DNA from: Sutterella massiliensis
GTDB taxonomy: Bacteria; Pseudomonadota; Gammaproteobacteria; Burkholderiales; Burkholderiaceae_F
NCBI RefSeq assembly: GCF_016899755.1
Contig: NZ_JACJJC010000010.1
Span: 38,669-102,668, forward strand
DNA: 64,000 nucleotides
Reading direction: 5' to 3'
The notes under the pieces are model-generated. The model searched no databases. It saw only the letters and a list, made by a program, of their open reading frames with translations, and was not told the DNA's origin. The position numbers were made by a program, and so were the translations under genes. How positions within the stretch are numbered: position 1 is the stretch's first letter; each line of letters opens with the position of its first letter. Shown one piece after another: positions 56,008 through 64,000 of the stretch.

Positions 56008-56687
56008 CGGATGAGGCTCCCGAAAAGACGGCCGCCCACCGACTCGTCGGCGTAGCGTCTCGGCGTACAGACGTGCGTTCGCCCGTTGACAAGATGAATG
56101 ACGCTCGCGCCCGCGGAAAGCGCTGCCGTGAGGTTGTGTTCGACCGAAACGATCGTGAGGCCGCGCGTTTCTCTGAGGCGCGAGAGGAGCGAATAAATGG
56201 CCCGAACGCCGTCAGCATCAAGCCCCGTTGACGGTTCGTCAAGAATAAGGAGATCAGCGTTGCCCATCAGAGCACGTGCAATGAGGACGCGTTCGCGCTC
56301 GCCGCCGGAGAGGTCCCCGACGAGCCGGCTGCCGCGCTCGGCCATGCCCGTGAGCGCGAGTGCCTCTCGGGCGGCAGCGTGCGACTTCGCGCCTAGGCCG
56401 AGGAGTCGTCCCCAGCTCTCGAGCGCTTCGTCGACGGTGATCGGAAAAGCGCGCGCGGCAAAGTCCGTCGTCTGCGGCACGTAGCCGATTCGGCGCGATC
56501 GAACGCGAATTGTTCCGCAGACGGGCTTGAGAAAGCCGAGAATCAAGCGCATGAGCGTCGTCTTCCCGCAGCCGTTTTCGCCGGCGAGCGCTACGTACTG
56601 CCCGCGCTCGACGACAAGCGACAGGCCGTCCAGCAAATAGGGGGCGCGCCCGTTGTGAGAGAAGCAAAGATTGTCGATATCGATCAT
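56004..56687 (-). CDS. znuC: Zinc/manganese-type ABC ATPase (ZnuC-like)
   Basis: A 227-residue ATPase with Walker A (LAGENGCGKTTLMRLI), Q loop (YVPQTTDFA), signature (DLSGGERERVLIARAL), Walker B (LLILDEPSTGLDADG) and H loop (IVSVEHNLTAAL). It pairs with the downstream permease and with the binding protein encoded divergently 174 bases away. Confidence 0.94.
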   Translation of the reverse strand: MIDIDNLCFSHNGRAPYLLDGLSLVVERGQYVALAGENGCGKTTLMRLILGFLKPVCGTIRVRSRRIGYVPQTTDFAARAFPITVDEALESWGRLLGLGAKSHAAAREALALTGMAERGSRLVGDLSGGERERVLIARALMGNADLLILDEPSTGLDADGVRAIYSLLSRLRETRGLTIVSVEHNLTAALSAGASVIHLVNGRTHVCTPRRYADESVGGRLFGSLIR

Positions 56688-56698
56688 GCGGTCGGACC

Positions 56699-56717
56699 GT
56701 TAATGAGAATGACTGCG
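56699..56717. promoter_or_regulatory. Possible Fur/Zur-family operator between znuC and znuA
   Basis: GTTAATGAGAATGACTGCG in the divergent region agrees with the 19-base Fur consensus at about 12 positions by eye. Metal-repressor control of a divergent znu locus would be normal, but this match is weak and only on one half. Confidence 0.3.
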
Positions 56718-56861
56718 ACTTCGCGCAGCGGCGAACTATTCTAAGATGCTCGCTGCGTTCCGTTTGTGTAGGCGCTCGAGCAAAAGAGCAGCTCGCAGGC
56801 GCGCCTGCAACCCAAGCGGCATTGGCACCGGATTCATTTGCGAACGGATTCTTGATTGAGC

Positions 56862-58163
56862 ATGTCTTCCTTCATTCTGCCCGTCGACACGCCCCGCCGT
56901 ATCCATGCGTCTTCGGCCGAGCCCGTGTCCTCGGCGTACGCTTCGGGCAATGGAAGCTCCCTGCCGGCGACGGCCGTGTTGACGCGCCGGTGCTTTCTGC
57001 AGGGGCTCGCACTGGCTGCATTTGCCGCTCTCTCGACGTGCGCCTCGGCGCAGACGGGCGGTGCGTTTTCTGACGCGTCCGATTCGCCCGAGCCCAAAGC
57101 GCTTCTTGTCGCCGCCTCGATCGATGCCATGGTTGAGCTCGCCCGCGCTGCGGGCGGAGACTTCGTGCGGGTTTTGCCGATGCTTCCCAAAGGCGCCGAC
57201 GCGCATGCGTTTGAACCTTCGCCCGCTCAACTTTCGTCGCTCGCGCGTGCCGACGCCTGGGTCTTCAACGGCTTCGGGATGGAAGCGTGGGGAGAGCGGC
57301 TTCTGGCGGCGGTCGAAAAGCCCGATCTTCGCGTGATTGTTGCGTCTGACGGCGTGACGCCGCTGAGGGAGACGCCGCATGCCGGGCATGACCATGCGAA
57401 CGACGAGCGCTCCGAAGCGGCGCATCGGGCCGAAAAGCTGGAAAAGCAGGACGAACACGCGCATGCGCATCCGAGTGAGCATGCGGGCGACCATGAACAT
57501 GATCATACGCACGAGATAGACCATGCAGCCGAGCACAACTCGCCGCATCGTTCGGACCGCTTAAAGGTGCCGGTGCCCGCTGTTGAGAGTCCGCTCGCTT
57601 CGTGGCTCGTCAAGCTGGGTGGTCGGCTTCGGGAAGACGGTCACAGCCACGGCGCTGTCAATCCGCACGTCTGGCTTTCGCCCTTGGGTGCGGCCAAAGA
57701 GACGACAGCCATTGCCGAAGCGTTTGCAGAGCTCGATCCCTTGCACGCCGATGCGTATCGCGAGAATGCCCGGCGTTTTGCGGCAGCACTCGAGGCTATG
57801 GCAGCGGAATTTCACCGAAACATCGAACGAGCGCCGCGTCGCTATTTCGTTGTCGGGCACGCCGCCTTCGGCTACCTGTGTCGGGATTTCGGCCTTGAAG
57901 AGGTAAGTGTCGAAGGAATATACGGGCACGGCGAACCCTCGCCCAAGGCGCTTGCACGATTGGTCGATTTTTCGCGGGAAGCCGGCATCCGAACGATCTT
58001 TGCCGAAGAGGCTGCCTCGCCCGCCGTCTCGCGGGTTCTCGCCGAAGAAGTCGGCGCGCGCGTGGCGACGCTTTACACGATGGAGTCGCCCGAGGGCGGA
58101 CTCGACTTTCTTGAACGCATGCGCCGCAATCTCAAGGCGATTGCGGCGAGTCTCTACGACTGA
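56862..58163 (+). CDS. znuA: Metal ABC importer binding protein (ZnuA-like), Tat signal
   Basis: A 433-residue cluster A-I binding protein with a long N-region and a twin-arginine signal (VLTRRCFLQGLALAAFAAL), metal ligands in PKGADAHAFEPSPAQL and GHAAFGYLCRDFGLEEV, and a large His/Asp/Glu-rich insertion (about residues 168-228) typical of ZnuA zinc-buffering loops. A second part of the loop (REDGHSHGAVNPHVWLSP) carries another ligand. Most ZnuA proteins use a Sec signal; Tat export here would imply folding or metal loading in the cytoplasm. ATG 56862 is chosen; a later start nearer the twin arginine is possible. Confidence 0.92.
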   Translation: MSSFILPVDTPRRIHASSAEPVSSAYASGNGSSLPATAVLTRRCFLQGLALAAFAALSTCASAQTGGAFSDASDSPEPKALLVAASIDAMVELARAAGGDFVRVLPMLPKGADAHAFEPSPAQLSSLARADAWVFNGFGMEAWGERLLAAVEKPDLRVIVASDGVTPLRETPHAGHDHANDERSEAAHRAEKLEKQDEHAHAHPSEHAGDHEHDHTHEIDHAAEHNSPHRSDRLKVPVPAVESPLASWLVKLGGRLREDGHSHGAVNPHVWLSPLGAAKETTAIAEAFAELDPLHADAYRENARRFAAALEAMAAEFHRNIERAPRRYFVVGHAAFGYLCRDFGLEEVSVEGIYGHGEPSPKALARLVDFSREAGIRTIFAEEAASPAVSRVLAEEVGARVATLYTMESPEGGLDFLERMRRNLKAIAASLYD

Positions 58164-58181
58164 TGCCCGAAAGCGCGCCGC

Positions 58182-59045
58182 TTATTTTGCGGGGAAAAAG
58201 CCGGCGGCGGTCATGTCCAGGTATTGATCTCGCTTATAGGAGGGGTACTCGGCTTTGACGGCCGCCTTGAACTCGTCGGCGGTTTGCGCTTTTTCGGCAG
58301 CCTGGATGACAAAGCGGACATAAGCGAGTTTCGTGTCGATCGCATCGGCCGATTCCGGTTCGTGGTGCGACGTGTAAATACGCTCGACGCCGGATTTCTT
58401 CAAGTATTCGAGGTCGGCGATATAGCCTTGCGCGGCCGCTTTGCCCGGCAGAATCGAGTGATAGTCGGCGCTCAGCATGTGAATGTAGGCAACTTTGAGC
58501 TTCGGGAAGACAAAGAGCGTGCCGTCCGAAGCGTCGTGCGCGATCACGGTGAAGCCGGCTACTTCCTGAGGCACGTCTTTTTCGAGCGTTTCGATGTTTT
58601 TCACGGCGACATCGTCAAACGTTTCGCCGAATCCTTGCCGAAGGCTTTTCACCATGGCGGCGACAGGACCGGATTGAATCGACTTTTCCGCGGCAGCGGT
58701 CGCCATCGGCTTTGCTTTGCCGTACCAGCCGCTGCCGTCTCCCGGGTGGCTCGAGAGAAGAAGCGCTTCAACGGGCTTGCCTGTTTTCGTGAGGTAGTCT
58801 CGCCAAAGAGGAAAGTCGTCGCGGAAAGCGGGCGATTCGATGGCAAGAATCGCGTTTTGGCCTTCGATGGCAATCACGGCCGAACGCATCGGATCTTCCG
58901 TTTCCCATGCGTGGATTTTGACGTCGTCGGCGCCTTTGACGGCTTCGATCGAGACATTGCCTGCGCCGAGCGGGGCGGCTTGAGAACCGGCGCAAGCGAA
59001 AAGGCCGGCAAGGAGCAACGGGAGCGTGCGAAGGTAGGTTTTCAT
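58182..59045 (-). CDS. Periplasmic metallo-beta-lactamase-like protein with degenerate metal site
   Basis: A 287-residue protein with a Sec signal peptide (1-23). The fold pattern is that of MBL-fold hydrolases: SAVIAIEGQNAILAIES, then LLLSSHPGDGSGWYGKAKP where the HxHxDH motif should be, FVFPKLKVAYIHML, and YTSHHEPES near the C-terminus. The canonical His-x-His-x-Asp-His is reduced to SHPGDGSG, so it is either non-hydrolytic or uses another metal site. Substrate unknown. The start is moved to ATG 59045 so that the signal peptide is N-terminal. Three phased palindromes lie directly upstream. Confidence 0.7.
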   Translation of the reverse strand: MKTYLRTLPLLLAGLFACAGSQAAPLGAGNVSIEAVKGADDVKIHAWETEDPMRSAVIAIEGQNAILAIESPAFRDDFPLWRDYLTKTGKPVEALLLSSHPGDGSGWYGKAKPMATAAAEKSIQSGPVAAMVKSLRQGFGETFDDVAVKNIETLEKDVPQEVAGFTVIAHDASDGTLFVFPKLKVAYIHMLSADYHSILPGKAAAQGYIADLEYLKKSGVERIYTSHHEPESADAIDTKLAYVRFVIQAAEKAQTADEFKAAVKAEYPSYKRDQYLDMTAAGFFPAK

Positions 59046-59094
59046 GATCAGGTGTTCCTCAGAGTCGATGGATAGTCCCAAGCTGGGGTTATTG

Positions 59095-59174
59095 AGTTCG
59101 CATACGAACTAGTCGATTGTTAAAAAAAGTTCGTCCGCGAACCTTTTCGGGGGATATTAGTTCGAATACGAATT
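59095..59174 (-). promoter_or_regulatory. Three evenly spaced AGTTCG-N4-CGAACT operators
   Basis: Palindromes AGTTCG-CATA-CGAACT (59095-59110), AGTTCG-TCCG-CGAACC (59128-59143) and AGTTCG-AATA-CGAATT (59159-59174) have centres 33 and 31 bases apart, about three helical turns each. They precede the MBL-like gene and occur nowhere else that I noticed in the window. The rest of 59046-59341 has no gene that I can support. Confidence 0.65.
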
Positions 59175-59341
59175 AAATGCAACTCAAATCGTACGGAACG
59201 ACTGAATGCGCATCGGCATACGATGGACGAGCGCAAAGCGCGAATCCCCGCCGGAAATTGAGGATATTGCGACGGGGAAGTTGCAGTGGCAGAAGGTGCT
59301 TGCGCAAGCGGCTTAACGAGCCTAAAAGCCGGCGCGCTTCA

Positions 59342-62300
59342 TCAGTTGTCTCGGCGGCCCGATCCGTTGGCTCCGGTTTCTTCCGCAAGACGCGCAAGCA
59401 TGCGAAGCGACAGGTCTGCGGAGGACGCGTCGTCATCGTTGTCAAGCGGCGCGTTCTTCTCGAGGCGCCCGGCAACCCGCATGGCTTCTTCGTTCACGAT
59501 GTTGTGCTCGAAGACGCCGTCGGCGTTGCGCAGGAAAGCGCTGCCGACGGGCGACGAGAGGAACCAGCGCACGTCAGGGTCGTAGTTGCAGACGGTATTG
59601 AGCGTTGCGCGGCGCCAGAGGAGCGGATTGAGCATCTCGGGTTCAATACTCTCAAACGTGTGGAAGAGCCAAATGCCTTCGTTCGCTTCAATGCTTCCGA
59701 TGTGCTCAAACCCTTTGATGGGAAGTCCCTTCCGAAGGATGTCGACATGCACGAAGCACGGATCGTTTTCAACGCCTTCGGGCAGCAGCATGCGAAGTTT
59801 TTCCCGCGGGATGAGTTCGCCCTTGAAGAAGTCCTTCATCGTGTTCGGCCGTTTTTCGAACAACGGCGTGAAAGTTTCGGCACCCGCCTTCTCAAATAGC
59901 GTGGCGAGATCGAAGTCGGAGACGAATTGGAGCTCTTCGGGGTGAAGTGCGATGAGTTCGGAGAGAACGAGTTGGTGCCCTTCTGCGTACTCGATCGGTG
60001 GAAAGCGGCGGCAGTGCGGATCGTCGCACGCAATCATCCCTTTGTAGGGGAGCGCATCGCAGATGGTTGTCAGATTTTTGCGCTCGAGGTAGTCGGGAAG
60101 CGGCGAGCCGATGAGGGTGTCGCTCGCCTCGCTTTCTTCGGATTGATTTTCCCGCGTGTAAAGCGCATACGGCGAAAACTTGGCGTCGATCGAAGTGTGG
60201 AAGGTGGTGGCGACAGCTTCGAGCATGCCGAGCACGCCGAGCTCAAGCTTGGTGATGTTCAGGGCGGCTGCTCGGGCTGCGGGCGATTTGCCGCGGCGTC
60301 TGCGGCGGGCAGACGCAGGCGTTGTCTCGGCAAACTGGCGTACGTCCGCCTTTCTCAAGGTGACGAAAAATTCGTGGTCGACGGAGGGCGTATCGGCAAA
60401 GTAGTGCGAACTCATCGACGTCGAAATGAAGTGCAGGAGTTCGGGTTCGTTCGCATTTTCCACCACGATGAGGTCGAGCTGGTTGGATGCGCATACGCGT
60501 CGCACGATTCGTCCGATCCTCTCTTCAACAGCTTGAAACCAGGGAAGATCGAAGGCATCCGTATAGTGGTCGATGCTCAGGTTCCGAAGGTTTTCACGCA
60601 CTTCGGGCATGTAGTGAATCGGGGAACCTAAAAAACTCGCTGAGGCCAAATCTTCGTCAAAAGTGAGCGATTCATGCATCATGAACGCGCGAAGCCGCCG
60701 GGCTGCCGCGAAGGCCGCAACGGCGTGCGTCTCGCTTTGGCCCGAGAGGATGAAGGAGGCGCGCAGCGCTGCTGCCCACCAGTAGGCGCCGCGGTCGGCA
60801 CTCGAATAGCCGCGAAGCACGTCAAGCGCCGTACGCGCAGCTGCGAGAGCGGCATCCCCCTTTGAAGAAAGGGCTCCATAGGGCTTCTCGTGGTTCTCGA
60901 GCGCATGGAGAAGGGCGGTCTGCATGCGGATCGCGTCGTCTGAAGCAAAGCGGCGGTCAAGGCAGCGCTTCGTCGAGCGCAGCTCCGTATGGACAAAGCG
61001 GCGCACTTCTCGCGGCTCGTTCGGGAGCACGTGGGCAAAGGCGAGCATCTCGTCGCGCGTTTCCTCGTCGATGCCGACAAAAATGGAGCGCAGCCTCGCC
61101 CGCCAATAGTGAAGGCGCATTTCGTAAACGGTTCCCGCCAGGCGCGGTTCGGCATAGTCAAGGAAAGCGTTGGCCGCCTTGAAGAGTTCGCCGTCAACCG
61201 TTTCAGCGGCGAGAGCGCAGAGCGAAACAAGGAACACATTGATTTCAAAGGCAGAAATTGTCTCGGGTTCCTTCTGTGCGACCGATGCGGCAATAACGGC
61301 AAGCGCCTCCATGCCATGCTTCATTCGAATGTAGCGAAGACGCAGCAGGCTCTCTCTCGTAGCGAAGGGCGCGAAAACCAAGCTGTGCGTTTCTTCGAAT
61401 TCTTGTCCGAGGCTCGCTGCGGCCTCGGCATCAAGCGCCGCCCAGTCTTCGGCGCAGCCAAAGGGAGGCTCGTCGCTCAGGACGGCATCGAGCAGCGGCG
61501 CCCCCGACTCGAGCGCAGTCCGGTCCCAGGGGAGCGTTGACAAGTTTTGTGCGTCGAAAAAGCAAAGATCGTCGATGATTTGCTTGAGCGACTCCTTCGA
61601 CCAGAGACCGCAATCCTGCGCGTACTGCCCGAGCGCTCGGATTTTCCCGAGCGTCGCCTCGGCCCTTTGCCGGCGCTCTTGCTCGGAGACGCTGTCCTCC
61701 GAACCCGAGGAGACGAAAAATTCCGCACGCTTTCTGTGCATGGGCGTTTCGATGCTCGAGAGGTAGCTCCGGATGTCGTAGAACGCGTCTTCGCCGATGC
61801 CGCGAATGACCGCTTCTCGAGTCGCCCCTTTTTTGAGCGCATCTGCGGCATGGTGAATGAGATCCTCGATCGCGTCGGCGATTTCCGGCATGAGAACGCC
61901 GTTGTTTTCTTCAAGACCGATGGCGATGCAGATGGCGGCGCTGCGAACGTTGAGCGCTTGGTCGGCGCGCCGGCTGAGCTCGAAAAGCACCTTGACCGAG
62001 CGCTCGTAAGACGCCTTGAGGCGCTTCTTTGCGCGTCGAACTTTCGGTTTGTCGCCACCTTCTTCCCTAAGCAAAAAGAAGGCGGCATCGTCAAGTGCGT
62101 CGCCGAGCATCTCGAGCGTTTTGAGCGGCGGCTGCGGCCATTCCGCTTTTGCTGCAGGCTTTTTCTTCGGCAGGAGAAGTCCGAGGAGCTCAAGGCGCAG
62201 CCGGACGCGATCGATCATGTTGTCGCCGTAGGCCTTCAATTCGAAAGCGCCCCAGCCGACGAGCTTCGCGGCAAGCTTGCGGTCGCGGGCAGCTGCGGCG

Positions 62301-62488
62301 GCTTCGGCGTAGGGCGTGAAAACGAGTGCGCCGAGCGTTCGCACGGGTACTTTTTCGAGAAGCGCCGTCAGTGTCTCAAGCCGGTAGACGCCGCTCTCAA
62401 AATCGGTCGTGAGAGCTTCGCCCAGCGTTTGCGGGAGCTTGTGTTTGCGGATGAAGTTCTGCAGGTCTTTTTTATTGGATTTGGCCAT
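59342..62488 (-). CDS. Unrecognised 1048-residue protein
   Basis: A large, charged, helix-rich protein without signal peptide or membrane segments. The N-terminus resembles small basic domains (KDLQNFIRKHKLPQTLGEAL). There are long Ala/Arg/Glu-rich helices from about 90 to 620, a mixed domain (about 660-830) with LIVVENANEPELLHFISTSM, a basic RRRRRGKS stretch, and a C-terminal domain with CDDPHCRRFPP (possible metal site). I do not recognise it. The ATG at 62488 is chosen as the better N-terminus; an earlier in-frame ATG at 62575 adds 29 residues. Transcribed alone on the minus strand. Confidence 0.75.
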   Translation of the reverse strand: MAKSNKKDLQNFIRKHKLPQTLGEALTTDFESGVYRLETLTALLEKVPVRTLGALVFTPYAEAAAAARDRKLAAKLVGWGAFELKAYGDNMIDRVRLRLELLGLLLPKKKPAAKAEWPQPPLKTLEMLGDALDDAAFFLLREEGGDKPKVRRAKKRLKASYERSVKVLFELSRRADQALNVRSAAICIAIGLEENNGVLMPEIADAIEDLIHHAADALKKGATREAVIRGIGEDAFYDIRSYLSSIETPMHRKRAEFFVSSGSEDSVSEQERRQRAEATLGKIRALGQYAQDCGLWSKESLKQIIDDLCFFDAQNLSTLPWDRTALESGAPLLDAVLSDEPPFGCAEDWAALDAEAAASLGQEFEETHSLVFAPFATRESLLRLRYIRMKHGMEALAVIAASVAQKEPETISAFEINVFLVSLCALAAETVDGELFKAANAFLDYAEPRLAGTVYEMRLHYWRARLRSIFVGIDEETRDEMLAFAHVLPNEPREVRRFVHTELRSTKRCLDRRFASDDAIRMQTALLHALENHEKPYGALSSKGDAALAAARTALDVLRGYSSADRGAYWWAAALRASFILSGQSETHAVAAFAAARRLRAFMMHESLTFDEDLASASFLGSPIHYMPEVRENLRNLSIDHYTDAFDLPWFQAVEERIGRIVRRVCASNQLDLIVVENANEPELLHFISTSMSSHYFADTPSVDHEFFVTLRKADVRQFAETTPASARRRRRGKSPAARAAALNITKLELGVLGMLEAVATTFHTSIDAKFSPYALYTRENQSEESEASDTLIGSPLPDYLERKNLTTICDALPYKGMIACDDPHCRRFPPIEYAEGHQLVLSELIALHPEELQFVSDFDLATLFEKAGAETFTPLFEKRPNTMKDFFKGELIPREKLRMLLPEGVENDPCFVHVDILRKGLPIKGFEHIGSIEANEGIWLFHTFESIEPEMLNPLLWRRATLNTVCNYDPDVRWFLSSPVGSAFLRNADGVFEHNIVNEEAMRVAGRLEKNAPLDNDDDASSADLSLRMLARLAEETGANGSGRRDN

Positions 62489-62601
62489 CGCGCTCGGAGT
62501 TTGTTCTTTTAGGGTTTTTCTGAAAGCGCCGTAAGGGCGCGCCGCAAAAAGCATTCTACGGATACGGCGGCGCATGGCGGTGATTCGTTGCGATGGGGTG
62601 C

Positions 62602-62647
62602 CGGCAAAAGAAAAGGAGAAAGCCCGAAAGACTTTCTCCTTTTGCCG
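62602..62647. terminator. Strong bidirectional terminator-like hairpin
   Basis: AAAAGGAGAAAG (62611-62622) and CTTTCTCCTTTT (62632-62643) form a perfect 12-base stem, extended by CGGC/GCCG across a small bulge. On either strand the stem ends in a T tract. No gene now ends here in the correct orientation, so it may be a relic or an insulator next to the mobile element. Confidence 0.6.
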
Positions 62648-62729
62648 TCAAACGCTCGGGATATTCGACCGATCAGGTTGTCAACGACCGCGATCGGGCA
62701 AATTCCGCTTGAACGATCGCCTGCGCATT

Positions 62730-64000
62730 CCCCATCCTTTCGAAGAAAGGGTGGGGTCAAGCAGGCGGGCGAAGCCCTGTGCGAAACGGATCACATGCTC
62801 CTTGACGGATGCATGCTAAATTCTCAGACGTCATCTTAAAATCTTGACAACGATGAAGATTCACACCTCCTACAGCGTCCGCATTCAGGGCTACAGCGCC
62901 GTGCTTGACCGCACGGTAGCGCTGTACCGCAGTGCTGTGGATTTCTTCATTGATGTCATGCTTCGCAATTGGCAGCAATTCGACGGTCTGAAGCAGACGG
63001 AGTTCGTAAAACTGACTGAAGTTCTATGCATCAAAACGGCCAAACGGCCGGTGGTTGCATACGATTTCTCGGCAGATTTCTACAAATTCCCTTCATACCT
63101 TCGTCGAGCAGCGATCGCTGCGGCTTTCGGCGCTGTTTCTTCCTACAAAACCCGTCTGGCTCAATGGGAAGTGAATCCCCAAGGCAAGGCGCCGGGTCTG
63201 CCGAGGTCGGGGCGGCTGTTTCCGCCTTTATATAAAAATCAACAGTTTGTCCGCAACGGTCGTTACTGTGCTCGGATCAAGGTTTTCGTTCGAAATACCT
63301 GGGACTGGATCACCGTCGGACTGCGCAAGACAGACGTTGACTACATTGCGCTCCATTGCACTTTGCGAAAAGAGCTTTGCCCGACCGTTTGCAAAAGAGG
63401 CAAGGTCTGGTCGCTCGACTTCGCGTACGAAGAAGAGGCTGCACTCAACAAAACCGACGTCAACGATCAGGTGATCGTCGCCGTGGATCTTGGCATCAAT
63501 AACGCCGCAACGGCCGTTGCGATGCGTTCGGACGGCACTGTCCTGGAAAGACGCTTCCTGCACCTTTCCAGCGAAAAAGACCGTCTTGAGCGCTCGATGG
63601 GGCGAATCGGCAAAGCTCAGCGCCGCGGAGCGAAAAAGATGCCGCGGCTCTGGGCGCGCGCCAAGGGCATCAGTGATGAGATCGCCAGAAAGACGGCTGC
63701 GTTCATCATCGACATTGCTGTCGAGGCGGGCGCGCACGTGATCGTGATGGAGCATCTTGATCTCACGGGACGAAAGCGCGGTTCCAAACGATGGCGCCTG
63801 CACCATTGGCGTGCTCAGTACGTGCAGGAAATGGTTGAGCGCAAGGCGCATCGTACAGGGATGCGGGTGAGCCGAGTTTGTGCGTGGAACACTTCCCGTC
63901 TGGCGTTCGACGGCTCAGGGCGTGTCGTTCGGGATTCGACGAACTACAGTCTGTGTACTTTCCAGACTGGGAAGCGTTATCACGCGGACCTGAACGCTGG
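62730..64000 (+). mobile_element. TnpB-only mobile element, right part outside window
   Basis: A hairpin CCCCATCCTTTC-GAA-GAAAGGGTGGGG (62730-62756, one T-G pair) is followed after about 95 bases by a TnpB-related gene. The hairpin has the same design as the two subterminal hairpins of the element at 22981-24770 (five outer pairs, a weak pair, then an inner stem). No tnpA is visible in the available part. The right end is beyond the window. Confidence 0.6.
62853..64000 (+). CDS. TnpB-related protein (RuvC-like, IS605 OrfB family), 3' end cut
   Basis: An open frame of 382 codons from ATG 62853 runs off the right edge without a stop. The RuvC-like core is visible: VIVAVDLGINNAATAVAM (first acidic motif), VIVMEHLDLTGRKRGSK (Glu) and YHADLNA at the edge (third Asp). 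The segment NTSRLAFDGSGRVVRDSTNY has GSG and no paired cysteines where classical TnpB has a zinc ribbon, placing it in the TnpB-related subfamily without the ribbon. The N-terminal 190 residues are unlike the TnpB at 23025. Likely an RNA-guided nuclease or a domesticated relative. Confidence 0.85.
   Translation, partial: MKIHTSYSVRIQGYSAVLDRTVALYRSAVDFFIDVMLRNWQQFDGLKQTEFVKLTEVLCIKTAKRPVVAYDFSADFYKFPSYLRRAAIAAAFGAVSSYKTRLAQWEVNPQGKAPGLPRSGRLFPPLYKNQQFVRNGRYCARIKVFVRNTWDWITVGLRKTDVDYIALHCTLRKELCPTVCKRGKVWSLDFAYEEEAALNKTDVNDQVIVAVDLGINNAATAVAMRSDGTVLERRFLHLSSEKDRLERSMGRIGKAQRRGAKKMPRLWARAKGISDEIARKTAAFIIDIAVEAGAHVIVMEHLDLTGRKRGSKRWRLHHWRAQYVQEMVERKAHRTGMRVSRVCAWNTSRLAFDGSGRVVRDSTNYSLCTFQTGKRYHADLNA

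Noticed and set aside
59177..59899. A plus-strand frame that could encode a regulator of the phased operators
   Set aside because: It overlaps the C-terminal coding region of the 1048-residue protein antisense and shows no DNA-binding domain.

Overview
The window looks like a chromosomal segment of a G+C-rich betaproteobacterium, most probably a Sutterellaceae-like member of the Burkholderiales. This is inferred from codon usage, the Ysc/Bordetella-like type III secretion genes, the TtrS-like sensor next to a periplasmic flavin reductase, and the carA-carB arrangement. No rRNA or tRNA is present to confirm the taxon.

Region 1 (1-21393) is a nearly complete Ysc-class type III secretion system (T3SS). 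A leftward cluster encodes the gatekeeper SctW, a SycN-like chaperone, SctX and the first codons of a probable SctY. A 460-base divergent control region separates it from rightward translocon genes: an LcrG-like protein, an EspA/SseB-like tip protein, a SycD chaperone and the translocators SctE and SctB. Then follows an apparatus run: YscB-like, SctC, SctD, YscE-like, SctF, YscG-like, SctI, SctJ, SctK, SctL, SctN, SctO, SctP, SctQ, SctR, SctS, SctT and SctU. A STAS anti-anti-sigma protein and a serine-kinase type anti-sigma protein are embedded between sctR and sctS, so a partner-switching module of the Bordetella Btr kind is built into the machine's own operon. SctV is not seen and is expected just left of the window. 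No effector is recognisable.

Region 2 (21460-37169) holds ppk2, an IS605-type element with a frameshifted tnpA and an intact tnpB, carA-carB, an AEC-family permease, a 976-residue TPR protein of unknown function, a hipB-hipA toxin-antitoxin module and a 3-dehydroquinate dehydratase with an export signal. The hipBA module lies between two diverged direct copies of the junction between the TPR gene and aroD. That is the footprint expected from single-crossover insertion of a circle carrying the same junction.

Region 3 (37408-42850) is a translationally coupled operon of a TtrS-like sensor kinase, a FixJ/TtrR-like regulator and an exported flavocytochrome-type reductase. A Tat-exported DUF362 protein follows.

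Region 4 (42875-50897, minus strand) is a complete Wadjet (JetABCD) anti-plasmid system, with a ybaK-type tRNA deacylase immediately upstream of jetA. Next come a minus-strand gene for a secreted poly-aspartate peptide with its own terminator, an SBP/ATPase/permease ABC importer, a thioredoxin-like protein, and a zinc/manganese-type ABC importer with a histidine-rich Tat-exported binding protein.

Region 5 (58182-64000) holds a degenerate metallo-beta-lactamase-like periplasmic protein preceded by three evenly spaced palindromes, an unrecognised 1048-residue protein, and the start of a TnpB-related mobile element that runs off the right edge.
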